Assembly (NCBI GenBank): GCA_031398625.1 | Contig: JANNNQ010000171.1 | Coordinates: 1 to 20,451 of the forward strand | DNA length: 20,451 bases | DNA from: CAIUGU01 sp031398625 | Lineage (GTDB): Bacteria; Pseudomonadota; Gammaproteobacteria; Steroidobacterales; Steroidobacteraceae | Direction of reading: 5' to 3' | Shown here: positions 1 through 8,240 of the stretch, in pieces | Numbering within the stretch: the first letter of the stretch is position 1 | Layout: each line of letters starts with the position of its first letter | Made by a program: the position numbers and the translations under genes | The notes under the pieces: model-generated | What the model was told of the DNA's origin: nothing | What the model saw: the letters and a program-made list of their open reading frames with translations, nothing else | Database searches by the model: none

Positions 1-85
1 TGACCGTCTGCTCGCCCTTCATGGCTTCCAGTGCCACTTTCGCCTTGAAGGCCGGTGAGTGGTTCCGTCTCGATCTCTTGCTCAT
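1..85 (-). CDS. IS3-family transposase OrfA, N-terminal fragment
   Basis: An ATG at 85 (minus strand) opens a frame that reads MSKRSRRNHS and then PAFKAKVALEAMKGEQTV before leaving the window. This is the typical N-terminus of IS3-family OrfA, the helix-turn-helix protein that binds the element's ends and is fused to the OrfB integrase by frameshifting. AGGAG lies five bases upstream of the ATG. Only 28 codons are visible, so integrity of the transposase cannot be judged. It has the same orientation as the hsdS gene it interrupts. Confidence 0.8.
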   Translation of the reverse strand, partial: MSKRSRRNHSPAFKAKVALEAMKGEQTV

Positions 86-166
86 TGCTGCTCCTGAAAC
101 AAGGCGATATCTTCGCCTCAAAGAGCAGAGCCGTCACTTAACCGCCTGTATCAAAAGACGGGGCCA
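1..166 (-). mobile_element. IS3-family insertion sequence, 5' end (partial)
   Basis: The outer tip is placed at 166. Reading the minus strand from there, the sequence begins TGGCCCC and contains a GATACAGGCGGTTAAGTGAC stretch. This closely resembles the layout of the IS3 left end, where a TG-starting inverted repeat is followed by a GACACGCGGCTAAGTGAG-like segment and then orfA. The orfA start lies 81 bases inside the tip. The element runs off the left edge, so the far inverted repeat and the 3-4 bp target duplication cannot be seen. It interrupts hsdS. The family call rests on the orfA protein and the terminus layout; the exact tip is inferred to within a few bases. Confidence 0.75.
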
Positions 167-521
167 CCTCTCCAGAGAGAAATCTTGGGCAGACAAGCTC
201 GTTAGGTCGAAGCGTTTTGAAGAAGTTTGAACTTAGGAAAATGCCATCGTTTTTAGAAAAGTAAGCTACTCGGCCAACCGGTTTTTCCGGTCCGCCACCC
301 GAAGCTTCTAATATGATGTCTCCGGATCGGAGTTTCTTCTGCGCGATTTTTGATGATGAGACTTTTCGTTTGGCGCCATTCGCAATTTGAATATTTCCAT
401 CGTCATCCATATCGGTTGCACGAATTATCGTGGCATTGGGCGTTCCGTCGCTGCCCCAATCGCCTGCAAACGACTCTTCCAAGACGCTGCTGATTGGCTT
501 GGTGAGCCATTTTGATTGCAT
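138..521 (-). pseudogene. hsdS: Type I restriction specificity subunit HsdS, truncated by IS insertion
   Basis: HsdS recognises the DNA target for a type I restriction-modification complex through two target-recognition domains. Only the first part survives: about 118 native codons (521 to about 167) with a typical first-TRD pattern, including LRSGDIILEASGGG, PVGRVAYF and LSSNFFKTLRPN. After PRFLSGE the frame enters the IS3-family terminus and stops at 138 after nine foreign codons. An intact HsdS has roughly 400 residues, so the second half of TRD1, both conserved helices and TRD2 are missing here. I place the start at ATG 521 (MQSKW), one base after the stop of the upstream rhuM-fic gene; an in-frame ATG at 548 would overlap that gene. 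The fragment should be non-functional unless the rest is supplied elsewhere. Confidence 0.8.
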
Positions 522-522
522 A

Positions 523-1686
523 TCAGTTGCTCTGATGCCGCAGCCCATGTGCCGTATTGGGGCGATCTATTAGGACGTCCGAAGATACGTTGTCAATTTC
601 AAGAAGACTGAGGGTTAGCTTTATCATCAGCTCCTTGTGCTTCGGATCGCTCTCTGCGATCAACAGGGCAAGCGCCACCATTGCGTTATCGGCGAGCCTG
701 GGCTGGCTATCCTTGCCAAGCAGCAATTTGTTCCGCCGCAGGTATTCCAGGAACAGCAGCGTGCCGATGCGCTTGTTGCCGTCGGAAAACGGGTGGTCCT
801 TGATGACGAAGTAAAGCAGGTGCGCTGCCCTCGCCTGAACGCTGGGATAGAGTGGCTCTCCGCCGAAGGTCTGTTCGATGGCGCCTAGGAGGCCTTCCAG
901 CTGGTTGTCGCGCTCGCGGCCGAAAAGCTCCGTTGCTTCATTGCGAGCCGCCAGGGATTCGCGCAGGCCCTGGATGGTGGCTCGCGCGTCCTTCAATGTC
1001 AGTCCTGCTGCAGGCGCAACGGGATCGACGGGCTCGGCGGCCAGACGGTTCTCGTCATACTCGAGAAGGAGCCGCCAGGCACGGGTGTAGCGCTGCACCA
1101 CTTCGAGCACGGCTTGGCCCTGCTCGCTGACGAGCGCCTGATTCCTGAGCGTGGTCGACAGCAGCTCGATCGCCTGTTCCACCTCCGTGAAGCCGCGCTC
1201 GCGCAGCCGCTGTTCATTCAGCGTATAGCCGCGCAGCAGGTGGTCGCGCAGCGTCCGGGTGGCCCAGATACGAAACCGGGTGCCCTGACGCGATTTGACG
1301 CGGTAGCCGACAGAGATGATGGTATCGAGGCTGTAGAAGACGACCGGCTTGTCCGCACCAGCAATATGCATTTTTTGCATGTTGCTTTTCCGTGGTAACT
1401 CCTTCTCCGTAAAGACATTTTTGACATGTCTGGACACCACGGACTGGCTGCGCCCGAACAGTTTCACCATCTGCGCCTGGCTCAGCCAGACGGTTTCGCC
1501 GCCCAGCTGGACTTCCAGTTCAACCTCGCCACCCCGAGGCTGGTAGAGCACCACTTCTCCGTTACCGCGGGAAAGCTCGTCGGGGCGAGTTGCGGCAGGC
1601 ACCAGATCAGACCCGCGCTGCACCGTGCGCGGCCCTTTGTTCGCTGGCTTGGCCGCCGTCTTTTTTCTGGTCCGCACGTCAGGCAT
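523..1686 (-). CDS. rhuM: RhuM-family protein fused to a C-terminal Fic/Doc domain
   Basis: The protein has 387 residues if it starts at ATG 1686 (MPDVRTRKK), which overlaps the hsdM stop by eight bases (ATGCCTGA) and implies translational coupling. After a basic low-complexity leader, residues of about 45-165 match the RhuM family (ETVWLSQAQMVKLFGRSQS, then SLDTIISVGYRVKSRQGTRF). A predicted helical linker follows. The C-terminal third carries the Fic core motif HPFSDGNKR at about 298-306, with its catalytic histidine. Fic enzymes usually transfer AMP or another nucleotide moiety to proteins; Doc is a kinase variant. No inhibitory S/TxxxE motif is obvious. RhuM proteins are often found inside type I RM loci between the M and S genes, as here, but their role there is not established. 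The frame is intact although both flanking RM genes are damaged. Confidence 0.85.
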   Translation of the reverse strand: MPDVRTRKKTAAKPANKGPRTVQRGSDLVPAATRPDELSRGNGEVVLYQPRGGEVELEVQLGGETVWLSQAQMVKLFGRSQSVVSRHVKNVFTEKELPRKSNMQKMHIAGADKPVVFYSLDTIISVGYRVKSRQGTRFRIWATRTLRDHLLRGYTLNEQRLRERGFTEVEQAIELLSTTLRNQALVSEQGQAVLEVVQRYTRAWRLLLEYDENRLAAEPVDPVAPAAGLTLKDARATIQGLRESLAARNEATELFGRERDNQLEGLLGAIEQTFGGEPLYPSVQARAAHLLYFVIKDHPFSDGNKRIGTLLFLEYLRRNKLLLGKDSQPRLADNAMVALALLIAESDPKHKELMIKLTLSLLEIDNVSSDVLIDRPNTAHGLRHQSN

Positions 1687-4121
1687 AGCCCAGTCCCTTG
1701 AGGAACTGCTGCAGCTGGCTGGCTGCCGCATCCCGGTCGTGCTCGATTTCCGCGAGCGTAACCTGGTACTTGTCCCACCAGTTCTCGAACGCCGCGATCA
1801 CCTGCTGGCGATGCTGCGTGACATGGCGCTCGACGATAGTGAGCATATCGTCGTGCAGAATGGTCAGGAGGAGCGCTGCCGCCTTGCTCTCATCGAGCGC
1901 GTCGACCGCCGCGTTCAATTGCCGGGCAAAACCTGCTTCGCCGGCTTTGAGCTCCTTGCGTACCAAGCCCAGCTCCTTCTTCCAGGCCGCAAGCTGTGCC
2001 TCGTCTATCGCGGCCTCCTGGTCATCATCGTCATCATCATCACCGCCAGCGGAAGATGCCGACTTGATCTGCCCATCAAGCTCCGCCTTCCTGGCTTCCA
2101 GCCCTGCGAGGTCTTTCACGAAATCCTGCATCAGGAACTTCACGAGCTTGTGGTCGAGGGGGTCAGCCTTGGCGTCCTCATCTTCCAGTGCTGTGACAAT
2201 GCTGGTGCGCCAGGCATCGATGACGCCCTTGCTGCCGCGAACCATCAGCGTCTGGAAGTCATAGCGGGACTGGTCCCAGAAGCCGGCGACGATACCGCGG
2301 ACCTGGAACCGGTCCAGCAGCGCCAGTGGATCGAGGGCGGCGCTGAAGCTCTTCAACAGGTCGGTGCGCAGCCCGACGAAGCTGGATTGTCCTGCCAGCT
2401 TCGAGATCTTCTTGCCGTGGGTTCGCCACCAGGCGTCGAAGGCCTCGCGAACCTGTTTCTCCTTCGCACGGATGCCGGGATTCTCATCGATGGCTGCTTT
2501 TAGCGCCTGCCGGGTGGAGAATTCCTGCCGGAACTTGAGGTACCTGCCATCGCGCTTCTGCAGCAGATCAGCCGCCTTCAGGCCATGAGCCGTGAAGAGG
2601 GGTTCCTTGGTCGAGAGCTCGTCGATGGGAACACCACCCAGCAGGTGCGCGCGGACATCGTGCGGTTCCGGCGGCGGCGCGTTGTCCGCATAACGGCGGA
2701 TGTTGAGGTTGAAGTCGTTTTCCTTGAGCTGCGCGAGGTCGACGATGGCCGAGAAGCCCGGTACCTCGGCGAACGCCTCGTAAGTGTTCACGATTTTCTC
2801 GATGTGCTCCGGCATCAGGTAGTTCTGGGCCCGGCCTTCGGAGTATTCCCGGTCCGCGTTGATGAACAGCACCTTTCCGCGACGATCTTTAAGCTTGCCG
2901 CTTTTCCCGTTGACGGTCTTGCGCATGACCAGGATGCAGGCCGGAATACCGGTGCCGTAAAAGAGGTTGGGCGCCAGGCCGATCACGGCGTCCAGCAGAT
3001 CCTCTTCGATCATCCCGGCGCGGATGGCTTTCTCCTCGCCTCCGCGAAACAACACGCCGTGCGGCATGACGGTCGCCAAGACTCCCCCGTCCGCCAGGAC
3101 ATGTGCCATGTGCTGCACGAACATGAGATCGGCTTTCTTCGAGCCCAGTGATACCTGGCCAAACCGGAAACGTTCTGGAAATCTGGGGTTCCAGGCCGGA
3201 CGACCCTCCCGATCCTTCTCGGTATTGCCCCAGTTGATGGAGAAGGGTGGATTGGTCAGGACCCGGTGAAACCGCATCAATTCGCCGCCAGCCACATGCT
3301 GGGGTTCCGCCAGCGTATCCTCGTTCTGCAGGTCGGCAGAGGCGATGCCATGCAGCAGCATGTTCATCTTGGCGATCGACCACACCGTGCCGTTCGCCTC
3401 CTGCCCATACAGCTCCACCTTGCGGCCTTCCTGGCCCTGCTCGTCGACGAACTCCCGCGCCTGAATGAGCATGCCGCCCGAACCGCAGCAGGGGTCATAA
3501 ACGTGATGCCCCTGCTCGGGCTTCACAAGCCGCACCATCAGCCTGACGACGGCGCGTGGCGTGTAGAACTCAACACCCTTCTTGCCCGCCGAGTCCGCGA
3601 ACTCGCTGATCAGATATTCGTAGGCAGCACCCAGAAGATCGGGAAACTCGAAATCCTCGTTGCGCAGGCGATGCCTGCTGAAATGGGTGATGAGCTGGCG
3701 CAAGCGGATGTCCGGGATCTTGCTCTGTCCGACCTTGCGCGTGAAATCGATATGCTGGAGGACCCCTTCCAGCGCCGTATTCTTCTCCTCCAGCGCGCCC
3801 AGGGCTTTGTTGAGCTCGTCTCCCACATTGACGTGAGCTTCGTTGACCAGATGCTCCCATCTTGCTCTCGAAGGAACGAAGAAAGGAGTCGCCATACCAG
3901 CGCGGGTTGTCCGCCGTCTTCTCGGCATTCCTGCGGGTCTCCCTTTTCGCCAGTTCGCGCTGGATGATCGCCTCTCGTCGTTCCTCGAAAACATCGGAAC
4001 AGCGCTTCAGGAACAGCATCCCGAAGATGTATTCCTTGAACTCCGAGGCGTCCATCTTGCCGCGCAGGATGTCGGCGGCCTTGAAGAGGTGACTCTCCAG
4101 CTGCGTCAGGGTCAGGGGCAT
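1679..4121 (-). pseudogene. hsdM: Type I restriction-modification methyltransferase HsdM, frameshifted
   Basis: HsdM is the N6-adenine methyltransferase subunit of a type I system. The first 79-80 codons (MPLTLTQLESHLFKAADILR through NPRWYGDSF) lie in one frame from ATG 4121. The rest, from FVPSRARWEHL onward, is in a second frame. Removing one A from the run at 3882-3884 (one T on the coding strand) joins them as DSFFVPSR. The repaired protein has 813 residues, with the SAM-binding motif DPCCGSGG at 209-216 and the catalytic NPPF at 290-293. A roughly 300-residue C-terminal extension follows the methylase core, including a run of seven aspartates (about 694-700) and probable coiled coil. A typical HsdM has about 500 residues. 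Without repair the methylase would not be made as one chain. A sequencing indel is a real alternative to mutation. The start lies 19 bases after the fabG-like stop. Confidence 0.85.
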
Positions 4122-4140
4122 TCTTGTTCTCTGGTCAAAC

Positions 4141-4863
4141 TCAGGCCATGGCGCCATTGACGCCAATGATCTGTCCGGACACATAGCTTGCCGCATCAGA
4201 AGCCAGGAAAGCGACGACGGCCGCGACCTCGGCGGGCGTGCCCATGCGCCCCATAGGCACCATCTGCTTCACGCGCTCCGCATCGAACAGGCCGTCGGTC
4301 ATCGAACCCGCGATGAGTCCGGGTGCAACGACATTGGCGGTGACGCCGCGGGTGGCTACTTCCTTCGCCAGCGACAGCACCGCGCCGTGCAGGCCGGCTT
4401 TGGCAGCGGCGTAATTGGCCTGGCCGCGGTTGCCCATCTGGCCGGCTATGGACGACAACGCCACCACCCTGCCCCAACGGGTGCGCAGCATCGGCAGCAG
4501 CAGGGGCCGCGTGACATGGAAGAACCCATGCAGCGAGACATCGATCACGCGATGCCACTGGTCGTCGCTCATGCCGGCCAGCGGGCCGTCGAGATGGATG
4601 CCGGCGCAATGAACGATCACCTGGATGGGCTCACTGGCAGCCAGTGCGGTCATCGCCGCCTGTGTAACGCCAGCGTCGGTCAGGTCGCACGCGAGGGATT
4701 CAGCGGAACCCCCCGTCGCCCGGATGTCGGCGACGACGGCTTCCGCTCGTTCAGGTCTTGAGCTGGCGTGCACGATGACATGCAGACCCGTGCGCGCCAG
4801 CTGTCGTGCACATTCGCTGCCGATGTCGCCGCTGCCGCCGGTAATCAAGGCTCTGCGCATCAT
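4141..4863 (-). CDS. FabG-like 3-oxoacyl-ACP reductase (SDR) of an aryl-polyene-type operon
   Basis: This is a 240-residue short-chain dehydrogenase. Such enzymes reduce 3-oxoacyl-ACP to 3-hydroxyacyl-ACP with NADPH. The nucleotide-binding TGGSGDIG is at 8-15, HCAG follows at 85-88, and the catalytic Ser138, Tyr151 and Lys155 are all present (YAAAK). The usual active-site Asn of the fourth helix is replaced by Ser110 (DVSLHG). The ATG at 4863 overlaps the stop of the preceding dehydratase (ATGA). It is the last gene of the operon, and the RM cassette begins 19 bases later. Aryl-polyene clusters carry a dedicated FabG beside a FabZ-like dehydratase in the same order, so this rather than housekeeping FabG is the likely role. 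Confidence 0.85.
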   Translation of the reverse strand: MMRRALITGGSGDIGSECARQLARTGLHVIVHASSRPERAEAVVADIRATGGSAESLACDLTDAGVTQAAMTALAASEPIQVIVHCAGIHLDGPLAGMSDDQWHRVIDVSLHGFFHVTRPLLLPMLRTRWGRVVALSSIAGQMGNRGQANYAAAKAGLHGAVLSLAKEVATRGVTANVVAPGLIAGSMTDGLFDAERVKQMVPMGRMGTPAEVAAVVAFLASDAASYVSGQIIGVNGAMA

Positions 4864-5309
4864 GGATTGGAAGGCTCCCTGAACAACACCATCGCCCGGC
4901 CGCTCGCAAGCACGCGGGCCTCGAGCTTCACTTCGAATTCATACTGGCAGCCGGTGGCGCTGGCCTGAACCTGTTGCGCCCTGACTTCGAGCTGGCCACG
5001 GGGCTCGACGCAAGCCACAGCCAGCTTGATGTCACGCAGCGCCACCAGCATGCCTGGCTTCGAGGCTCCGGCGGCATCACCCAGCGCTCCATGCAGCGCC
5101 ATGGCCTGCGCACCGTACTCGCACAGGTGCAGCGCAGCCAGTAGACCATCGCGATATAAAGGATTGTCGGCAGCAGCATGGCTCGACGTCGTACACACGA
5201 TCCCGGCTTCGGTCCAGGCCGTCACGGACTCGAGCAGGCACATGGCGCCCTGGTGCGGAATCAGGGCGGCGATCGCTGCACGGGTTGCCGGTAGCGCCTT
5301 ATCTGGCAT
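4860..5309 (-). CDS. Hotdog-fold 3-hydroxyacyl-ACP dehydratase (ApeP-like)
   Basis: The product has 149 residues from ATG 5309 (MPDKALPATR), overlapping the MMPL stop by 11 bases. A longer in-frame reading upstream is shadow of the MMPL gene. LIPHQGAMCLLESV, with a probable catalytic His at 19, and HLCEYGAQAMA, with Glu64, match the FabA/FabZ-like dehydratase arrangement used for the second dehydratase of aryl-polyene clusters. It should dehydrate 3-hydroxyacyl-ACP to trans-2-enoyl-ACP, working with the reductase encoded directly downstream. The sequence is divergent from housekeeping FabZ, so the family call rests on these motifs plus context. Confidence 0.75.
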   Translation of the reverse strand: MPDKALPATRAAIAALIPHQGAMCLLESVTAWTEAGIVCTTSSHAAADNPLYRDGLLAALHLCEYGAQAMALHGALGDAAGASKPGMLVALRDIKLAVACVEPRGQLEVRAQQVQASATGCQYEFEVKLEARVLASGRAMVLFREPSNP

Positions 5310-7626
5310 GGATCGGATTCTCCACGCCATCCGGGCGCCGTGCGAGCAGCGCCAGCAGAAAGCCGATCGTGACGCCCAGGGCCACGGTGCCACCAATCGC
5401 CTGCAACACGGGCGTTGCCGAGAGCATGAGCAAGGCAAAGGCGCCCGTCGTCGAGACCCAGCACACCATGACCGAGTACCGCGTGCGCAAGGCATGCGCC
5501 GAAGTGGCTTCGCTGCGATTGAAGAACAGGCCGTAGTCAAACGACAGGCCGCCCACCAGCAGCTGCGACACGATGTGGAAGAGCGTCAGTGCGTGGCCTG
5601 CCAGGTGCAGGACAGCAACAGTCGCAGCAAGTGTGGCTATCACCGGCAGGACCACGGCGAGCGCCGCACGCCATCGCAGCTGCACAAGCATTACACCGGC
5701 AATGACCAGTAACGCAGCCCCCATAGCGATGAGTGCCCGGGTGCGATAGCGCTCGACCAGTTGCTCTGCCGTGCCCGTGAGATCCAGCAGCAGGACATCG
5801 GCGCCCGCCTCACGGGCCCATGCTGCCAGGCGATCCGGATCCCGCACATCGCTCAATGTGATCAACGCGAGGGCCTCTTCGCTCCGTTGCAACAGCACGG
5901 CATCGAGACGCTCGCCCAGCGCGGTGCCCCGCAGCGATTCCGGTGCCAGCGGTGGCAGTTCGCGGCTGGCTTCCACGTCTTCACCGAATGCAGCAAACGC
6001 ATCCTCGCGGAACGGCGTGCCGGCGGTGCCGGCTTGCAGTGCGGCGTTCAAGTCGCTCGCGTCAGGCAATGCGTCCCGAATGGCCAGCTGCCGCTGGATG
6101 CTGGGAAGAAGACGACTGGGACTGTCGAAGCCCCCGATGATCTGCTCGCTGACAAGCCTCTGCAGTTCCGGACGCAGCTGTTCGTCACGCTGCAACGCCG
6201 CCTGGGTGTCCACGGCTTGCACTGCGAGAACGTAGCGCAGGTCGGGAGCGCCCAGCTCGCGGCGTAGCTCCACATCGAGATCCTGCAGTGCCTGTGGCAC
6301 GGGTGTGAGGCCAGCCAGTTCATTGCTCCACAGCGGCCGTGAAGAGAACGTGATGAGGGCAACAGATGCCAGCAGCACCAGTGCGGGCAGCAGCACGACA
6401 CGTGGCGCTCGATCCACGGCTTGCAGCCAGTCAGGAGGTGCACGGGCTTGAAGTGGTTCAATCCAGCGCGGCAGGACCCACCGGATGATGATCGCGGTCC
6501 CGACGAGTCCACACACGGTGAAAGTGCCAAGCTGCGTGAGGCCGGTGAAGCCGGTCATGACGAGCGCGAGATAGGCGAGGCAGGTTGTCAGGATGCTGAG
6601 GCGCAAGGTCGGCCAGACGTGATCGAGCGTTGTGCCCGCCGTCGTGTCGCGCTCGAGATGCAGCATCAGGTGGACCGGATAATCCATGGCGACGCCCAGG
6701 AGCGTGAAGCCGAACGCCAGTGTGATGCCATGAACCGACGGATAGAGCCACGACACACCGAGCAGGGCGATGACGCCAGTCGTCGCGAGGGTGAGAACGC
6801 CCAGCGCGGTATGGCGTAGCGACCGCAGCACGAACAGCAGGAACAGGACCGACCCTGCCCCCGCCAAAGTGCCGAGCAGCGTCACATCGCTGCGGACCGA
6901 TTCCTCCAGCAGCACCGTGAAGGCGCCGGGTCCAGTCAGGGTCATTGCCAGCGACTCATCGACTTCGGCGACGGTGGACCGCAGCGCGGCAATCGCTGTC
7001 CGCTGCCGGTCCGCGTCAAAGCCCGGAGCCACGGTCTGCAGCAGGAGCAGCGCCTGGGTGCCATCGCGCGAGAACCAGACCCCGTCCAGCAGTTGCGGCT
7101 CAACGGCAGGCAGCCAGCTGTCCAGGATGGCCTGCACTTCCCCCGTGGGATCGCGCAGCAACAGCTCCTGCGCAACGGCGCCCGCAGGTGAACCGAGATC
7201 AACCAGACGGGCATCGAGTTCACGACGCAGTGCCGCCGGCTCGCAGGCACAGCCGCCGGGCCGCGGACTCAAGAGGTAGCGATACCGCACGATGAGTTCC
7301 TGCAGCTCGGGTGCGGATGTGAGCGTGCCGTTCTCGACGCGGGAGAACAGGGCATTCGAGCGGAGGCGGGTCGCCACCTGCTCGCTGGCAGCAGCCAGCG
7401 TGGCGATTTCGGCACCGGACAACGCTGCAAGGAGCATGCGGGTGCCCGGACCCTCCTCGAGTTCTTCCAGGAGGATGCGCTCGGCAGGGGTTGCCGGTTC
7501 CGGCAGGAACAGACGCAGATCGGAATCGACGTGCAATGACCGCGTGATCCACATGCTCGCGAGCACGATCAGGACTGCCCACCCGGCGATGCTGAACCAG
7601 CTGCGTGCGGACTGGCTCACGGTCAC
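5299..7626 (-). CDS. MMPL/RND-superfamily lipid exporter
   Basis: A 775-residue inner-membrane protein with the RND/MMPL layout. One N-terminal membrane helix (about 11-28) is followed by a large periplasmic loop (about 30-240), a membrane bundle (about 245-390), another helix near 410-425, a second periplasmic loop (about 430-625) and a final bundle (about 630-765). GVAMDY (311-316) and GGLSFDYGLFF (692-702) are the paired GxxxDY elements that carry the proton-relay aspartates. It starts with GTG at 7626, overlapping the stop of the LolA-like gene (GTGA). In aryl-polyene and xanthomonadin clusters such a protein is thought to move the polyene lipid across the inner membrane, with the adjacent LolA-like protein as periplasmic partner. 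The substrate here is inferred from context. Confidence 0.85.
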   Translation of the reverse strand: MTVSQSARSWFSIAGWAVLIVLASMWITRSLHVDSDLRLFLPEPATPAERILLEELEEGPGTRMLLAALSGAEIATLAAASEQVATRLRSNALFSRVENGTLTSAPELQELIVRYRYLLSPRPGGCACEPAALRRELDARLVDLGSPAGAVAQELLLRDPTGEVQAILDSWLPAVEPQLLDGVWFSRDGTQALLLLQTVAPGFDADRQRTAIAALRSTVAEVDESLAMTLTGPGAFTVLLEESVRSDVTLLGTLAGAGSVLFLLFVLRSLRHTALGVLTLATTGVIALLGVSWLYPSVHGITLAFGFTLLGVAMDYPVHLMLHLERDTTAGTTLDHVWPTLRLSILTTCLAYLALVMTGFTGLTQLGTFTVCGLVGTAIIIRWVLPRWIEPLQARAPPDWLQAVDRAPRVVLLPALVLLASVALITFSSRPLWSNELAGLTPVPQALQDLDVELRRELGAPDLRYVLAVQAVDTQAALQRDEQLRPELQRLVSEQIIGGFDSPSRLLPSIQRQLAIRDALPDASDLNAALQAGTAGTPFREDAFAAFGEDVEASRELPPLAPESLRGTALGERLDAVLLQRSEEALALITLSDVRDPDRLAAWAREAGADVLLLDLTGTAEQLVERYRTRALIAMGAALLVIAGVMLVQLRWRAALAVVLPVIATLAATVAVLHLAGHALTLFHIVSQLLVGGLSFDYGLFFNRSEATSAHALRTRYSVMVCWVSTTGAFALLMLSATPVLQAIGGTVALGVTIGFLLALLARRPDGVENPIHAR

Positions 7627-8240
7627 TGCAGCGGCTCGATCTCGGTGACGGTGCGATCGCCGTTGCGCTCGCGGACTTCGAAACGCTGTGGCCCGGATTC
7701 CCGCCCATTGACAAGGATGTGATCGATGTAACGCGCGACGTCAGGTTGCCGTGGCGTGAGCACCAGGCTCCAGTTCCCGGCCGTTCCGCTGACGGTCGTT
7801 TCGAAATCCGGGCCCAGCGTTTCCAGCCTGCCACTGACTATCGCCTTGAACCCCAGCAGCAAGCCACCGAGCAAGGGCTGGTTGCGCAGCGAGAGCTGCC
7901 GGGTCCGGCGCTGGGGCAAGGCAATCGACAGCGTGTCACCATCGAGCCGGTAGGTTTCAATGACGGGGGTCAGCACGCGCTTCTCGAACAGCGCCGGGGG
8001 AGCGAAATGCAGCTCACCGGCACGTTCGAGCGGAACCTTGAGCACCCGCCTGTATTGCAGCTCGTGGAATCGGGCGGTGGCAGCGGTCTCCCGGTGCAAC
8101 AACACCGTGAGTTCCGCCAATCCGAAAGCCGGATCCGCCGTCTCGGCGGCTCTGGCGGAACTACCCGCAGCACACAGCAATGTTCCGGCAAGCAACAGCC
8201 TGCTGAGCACCCGCTGCCGGACTTTCCTAATTCTGCTCAT
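7623..8240 (-). CDS. LolA-like outer-membrane lipoprotein carrier homologue
   Basis: The product has 205 residues from ATG 8240 (MSRIRKVRQR), overlapping the acyltransferase stop by 14 bases. The N-terminus is a signal peptide: a basic start, the hydrophobic LLLAGTLLCAAGSS, and a likely cleavage after ARA. The mature part has the LolA-like FHELQYRRVLKVPLERAGELHF segment, split here as RVLKVPLERAGELHF, followed by beta-rich sequence ending in ERNGDRTVTEIEPLQ. LolA proteins ferry hydrophobic cargo through the periplasm. LolA-like members next to MMPL exporters occur in aryl-polyene clusters. Similarity is recognised from pattern and context, not alignment. Confidence 0.75.
   Translation of the reverse strand: MSRIRKVRQRVLSRLLLAGTLLCAAGSSARAAETADPAFGLAELTVLLHRETAATARFHELQYRRVLKVPLERAGELHFAPPALFEKRVLTPVIETYRLDGDTLSIALPQRRTRQLSLRNQPLLGGLLLGFKAIVSGRLETLGPDFETTVSGTAGNWSLVLTPRQPDVARYIDHILVNGRESGPQRFEVRERNGDRTVTEIEPLQ

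Noticed and set aside
3882..3884. hsdM frameshift as a phase-variation switch
   Set aside because: The run is only three A residues with no repeat tract nearby, too short for frequent slippage.
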